Shown here one piece after another: positions 59,963 to 64,000 of a stretch of DNA of 64,000 nt. The stretch is from Lichenostomus cassidix (lineage: Eukaryota > Chordata > Aves > Passeriformes > Meliphagidae): contig CM039182.1 of assembly GCA_008360975.2 (NCBI GenBank), positions 81,747,405-81,811,404 of the forward strand, given 5' to 3'. The position numbers were made by a program, and so were the translations under genes. The number at the start of each line of letters is the position of its first letter. Within the stretch, counting starts at the first letter, position 1. Below the pieces are notes generated by a model that was given only the letters and a program-made list of their open reading frames with translations, was not told where the DNA came from and did not search any database.

Positions 59963-62224
59963 ACAAAGATATCTGCACACACTGTATTTATCCAGAACCA
60001 TGTCATTTAAGGCAAAGACAATGTACACAGCTTTTAAGCAAACATTTGCATAAAGTGTATGTCAGTTTAGGTTCACATATAAAACCCTCCAGTATTTTTT
60101 CAGAGGATTTGTCAGCATTGATAGAATGTTTAGAAATCCTCTTTTCTAAATGATGGCAAAGGACAAGGACCTTAGCCACACGTGTATTTGCTGGATGTGT
60201 TTTTTGAGAGTAAATATGAAAGTGGGAATTACAGAGACATCCTCCTTTGCACAAGGATCCTCCAGCAAAAAATCATAGTGCTTTGCCTAAGACCTCTTGC
60301 CACTGATATAACATTAAGTTTACTTTCAAAACAGCTTAATAGACTGAGTTTTAATATTGTAGCATGTTTACTCACCCCGGTAAGCCATCTGGGAACTAAA
60401 TCAAATGCATTTTGAGAAGTACAGAAAAAAAGAATTTCTGTCTCATAGCTTTGGCATTTCCTTTTCTTATCTTCTTATCTTCACTTTGGGGCTGGTCAAG
60501 TAAACACAGACATGTTTAAATGAATATGTAAAAGTTCAAACTATCACAGCCTGAGGTTGTACAATCATTTAAATAGCCACAGATGCATGTTAGCAATTAC
60601 ATGTAAACAGACATAAAAATAGTATTTAAATTTACAGGTACGCAGTCATCTAGCTCTACACAACCAGGAACTGTGAATCTTTCAGGTTCTAGTGATTCCA
60701 TATCACACTCTGCACACCATACAGTACTGACACGTTCTCATGTAAGAATCCAGGAGCCTTTTTTTAAACTATAATTCTATATTCTGTACTAATTTATATT
60801 TTTATAAGTGAATATATGTACTTTGTGTGGTAGTATTGAACATTCTCCAGGAAGCTGTGGCCATATTGTAGCTCCATGAGCTGTAACAGCTGCTTTATTT
60901 ACTCAGAGCTTTAGCAATTTCATACAGATTAGAGCCACAGCACAAGAGAGCTATTAAAAATTGAAAGGAATTATAGCAATTTTGCTGGTCTGTTTTCTCT
61001 AAGTGATCTGGTAAACTGCAGAGCTAGAAAACTGCAGAGCAATTTCCACACAATTTTTTCCAGTTGTCAGTAGAATAAGAGGGGGTTGAAGTGAGTCCTA
61101 ATAATCAAATACATGGTTAATGGAATATGTATTTGCTTTAAAGAAGGCAACCTGAAGACTCATCAATAATTATAAATTGCTGCAAATTATTGAAGCTGGT
61201 TTATCTCCTGGGCATAGCAACAGAAAAAGGTATTGCAGAGGCAGCAGTATTTGGGGTGATGTGATGATGAGGCAAAAGGCTATTGTGATCCATTTTTATA
61301 GCAGTTGTCTTTGCAACAGTCCTGAGGCAGCCCCCGTAAGGGCGGGATGAAAGATTTAGATTTGCCTGAGGAATTGACAATATTCTCCCGTTCTTCCATT
61401 GGTCTGAATTGACTCTGTTCACTAGAATAAAAATCTTGTTTAATTTTGCAGCTTTTGCAATAACAGTGGAATCCAGGGGCCTGAGGGCAGGGATCGATTT
61501 ACTGCCTCTTTAGTGTTTAGGTGCACTGACCAACAAATTGCTTGCTGATTTAAAAGGACTGACGTATTTTAAAGGAAGATGCTGCCCTATTGTTGCAGAG
61601 AGAATATGCAAAATTGGATGGATTTTTTTATACAGTTGAAGCTCTTATACAACAGCAGCCTTTAGTATTATTGCAACTAAGATAAAAGTAATTGCAAAGC
61701 CAGAGTGACTATAAATATTAAACCCAGAGAATTCAAAAGAAGATAAAGAAGCTTAATAAAATGCTTATGTATAAGGCTAGAAGAGACAAGATCATCTTAC
61801 CAGCCCTACTACATTCCTGAGAAATTCTTATTATTGGAGAACATAAGGTTCCACTCAGGCATTCTTTGACTTAGTTATAAAAGTGGAGCTAGGTTAAAAT
61901 ATTTCACTAAAAAACAGGCAGAGTCTGAAAGTAGGTCTTAGACATACTGATGTAAACTAAACCTTGTGACCCCCAAATTTATGAGCAAGCTCTAGCAGTT
62001 ACGTGCCTGATCAGAGCTATCAGTGATGATTCATTGTGTCCCTTGTTTTTCTCTCTGCAAGTGACTTATCCGTGCTGTTCAAGGCAGACAGGAACAAAGC
62101 CAAAACTGTAAGAGAGTAAGTCTTGTTACTGGTGTGCTGGGAATAGTCTGTGAGGGACAGACTGGGAATAGTGAGGGACAGAGGTCCATCCTGATGTCCT
62201 CATCAAGATTCCGGATAAACATTA
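59963..62224. other. Intergenic, no gene seen
   Basis: AT-rich unique sequence. A less AT-rich stretch around 61310-61560 has a few CpGs. No exon-like open frame. Confidence 0.55.
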
Positions 62225-62360
62225 TCATAGAATTGTTTTGATTGGAAAAGACTTTTAAGACCATTGAGTCCAACCATTAACCCAGCACTGCCAAGTCCAA
62301 CACTAAACCATGTCCTAAGTGCCACATCTGCACAGCTTTTAAATAGCCCCAGGGCTGTAA
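62225..62360 (-). mobile_element. CR1 LINE 3' end
   Basis: TCATAGAATTGTTTTGATTG, TTTTAAGACCATTGAGTCCA and ACCATGTCCTAAGTGCCACA are the CR1 3' end in reverse complement, of the same subfamily type as 42455 and 59144. Confidence 0.88.
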
Positions 62361-64000
62361 ATATTTGGCAGCAAAGTCCACTCCTTGCAGAGCTGCGTGG
62401 ATAAAGCCAAGGTGCAATGTGCAGGTGCATTAGGCTGCAGTTACCTGAGGGCCCCCCAAAGTGCTCTTACAGTCCTGTCTGCAATGTCATGTCCACACAA
62501 ATCCATGCCCTGTATCGGGAATCAGCCCCAGTATGGTCTGAGTCTAACACATATACACCCTGTATGGTTTTTTAAAAGTGTCCTTGGTGCTCATTTATGT
62601 GAAGCAGCATTTCAAAATGGAACCCTACTGTGTAAATAAACTACCAGCCCACTGTCATCCAGAAAATAACAGGAGTGAGGGTGAGGCATCCCCAAAGAGC
62701 TGTGCAAATACTAATTTTCACACTATTCCTGTGGCAAGTGTGGTTCAAGTTGCAGAATTATAAGGTGAATGAGAAACATAAACACAGGCCACAGGCAGAT
62801 GAGATGTAGGAACTAGACTCCGGATGCCTTCAGATCTGTTCCTCAGGTAGACTAGAAATGCTTTACATGTGCAGTAGAGATAATCAGAAAGCATGCCAAG
62901 CTTAAACTGAAGAGTGCTGAACTGATCAATGTGACAAAATGTTTTGAAGCAGCATTAGCTTGCAAAGCTGCTCAAATCTGTTTCATTCAGGCTGTGTAAA
63001 AATTAATTTTAACGCATTTTAGCAAGTGTGTCAAAATTTTCTGAGCAGAGAAGTCCATTGACACAGATCACTCACCAGACCCAGAGTGAATGGTTTTTAC
63101 AGCCTGGCTCATAAAAACAACTTTTGTCTATTTAGCAAGATGCCCCAGGAACCAATTTTCTAGAGCCATTGTAATTGCTCACCATGAAAATTGCAGGTTG
63201 TGTTCAAGAAAGGCTAAACACCAGCAGAACCTTTGTGTGTTTGCTCCACTTTCTGCCGAGCAGCTTTGGCTGCAGCTTTCTGAGCATCGTATCTCATTTA
63301 CAAGGTGACCCAGAACACAAAACCTTGTAATTAGCCTGAAAACCCAACCTGCTTTCTCTCCCTGCCTGCCAGCCCCCTCGCCTTCTGCCGCCCTTGGTTG
63401 CGATGGCAGCGTTTTCCCAACAAAGGGGGGTCTCGTGCAGAAGGAGAACAGCAGAGCCAAGATATTCAGAGCTTTTGCGTGCAGCCAGATAAATATTCAT
63501 GATGCAACCGTATGCTTAAGAGCTGCTTTGTGAATGAAGTTCTAGGGCTATTGTTCGCCCTCAAATAGCACCCAGAAGAAACTTTTCCTTATTAAAAATA
63601 AACAAATTCCTAGATAGACTGCGAATGTGAAATCACCTTCTTTCCCCAAGTAGCAATTGGCAAGTGCCAAGTGAGGAGGTTGCTGTACAAAGAAGGGTGA
63701 ATCAGGTGCTTGACCAGCGTGAACTGGTCTGTTGAGATCTATAAGACCTCCCCAGTTTTCATGAAGTGACAATTATCATTTGGCCCACTGTGTACATGGT
63801 ACCATGGAAAGCAGAATCATTCTAACTGATGAGAAGTTATGCAATGGTCTTTGTATTACTTTTAAGTATGTGGTACAAATTTCTCACATGATACAAATCA
63901 CAAAAGGTCATAAGTAAATACTTACACCTGCAAATGTATTAAGCTGTTGATCTTCTTTTAAATTATTTCCCATCTTTTCCTGTGTGGCTTCTCTTTATTC
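62361..64000. other. Intergenic to window end, no gene seen
   Basis: Unique sequence with a CpG-bearing stretch at about 63370-63560, including TAAATATTCATGATGCAACC, that could be a conserved element. No exon is recognised. Confidence 0.55.

Overview
The window is vertebrate nuclear DNA, almost certainly from a bird. About twenty copies or fragments of the avian CR1 LINE, several ending in the ATTCTRTG-type tail, and one avian-type solo endogenous-retrovirus LTR are scattered through AT-rich non-coding DNA. The only two protein-coding genes I can support have spliced vertebrate exons, CpG-island promoters and near-identity to known vertebrate proteins. I cannot assign the species.

Layout. 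(1) 1-19254: non-coding DNA 3' of UBE2QL1, with CR1 copies in both orientations, AT-rich tracts and one unusually CpG-bearing block near 13.47-13.74 kb that looks like a constrained regulatory element. (2) 19255-35407, minus strand: UBE2QL1, an E2 ubiquitin-conjugating-enzyme-like gene of two coding exons (34610-35407 and 19255-19386) separated by a 15.2 kb intron. The intron holds a solo LTR, a GC-rich patch close to exon 2 and several candidate conserved elements. (3) About 34000-36350: a CpG island covering exon 1 and the UBE2QL1 promoter. (4) 36350-49480: spacer with simple repeats, CR1 3' ends, an old diverged LINE and, next to MED10, two CR1 copies in opposite orientation. (5) 49670-52769, plus strand: MED10, the Mediator middle-module subunit, complete in four coding exons, with a GC-box/ETS promoter and a polyadenylation signal at 53461. 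(6) 53490-64000: non-coding DNA with three more CR1 pieces and one possible ancient LINE.

The two genes are divergently transcribed about 14 kb apart. From memory, human 5p15 has the same divergent MED10/UBE2QL1 pairing, so this appears to be conserved synteny. The genes act in unrelated processes (ubiquitin conjugation and RNA polymerase II coactivation). I found no operon, CRISPR array, tRNA, rRNA or undescribed multi-gene system. The most interesting points are the long low-complexity N-terminal extension on the UBE2QL1 reading frame and several candidate regulatory elements.
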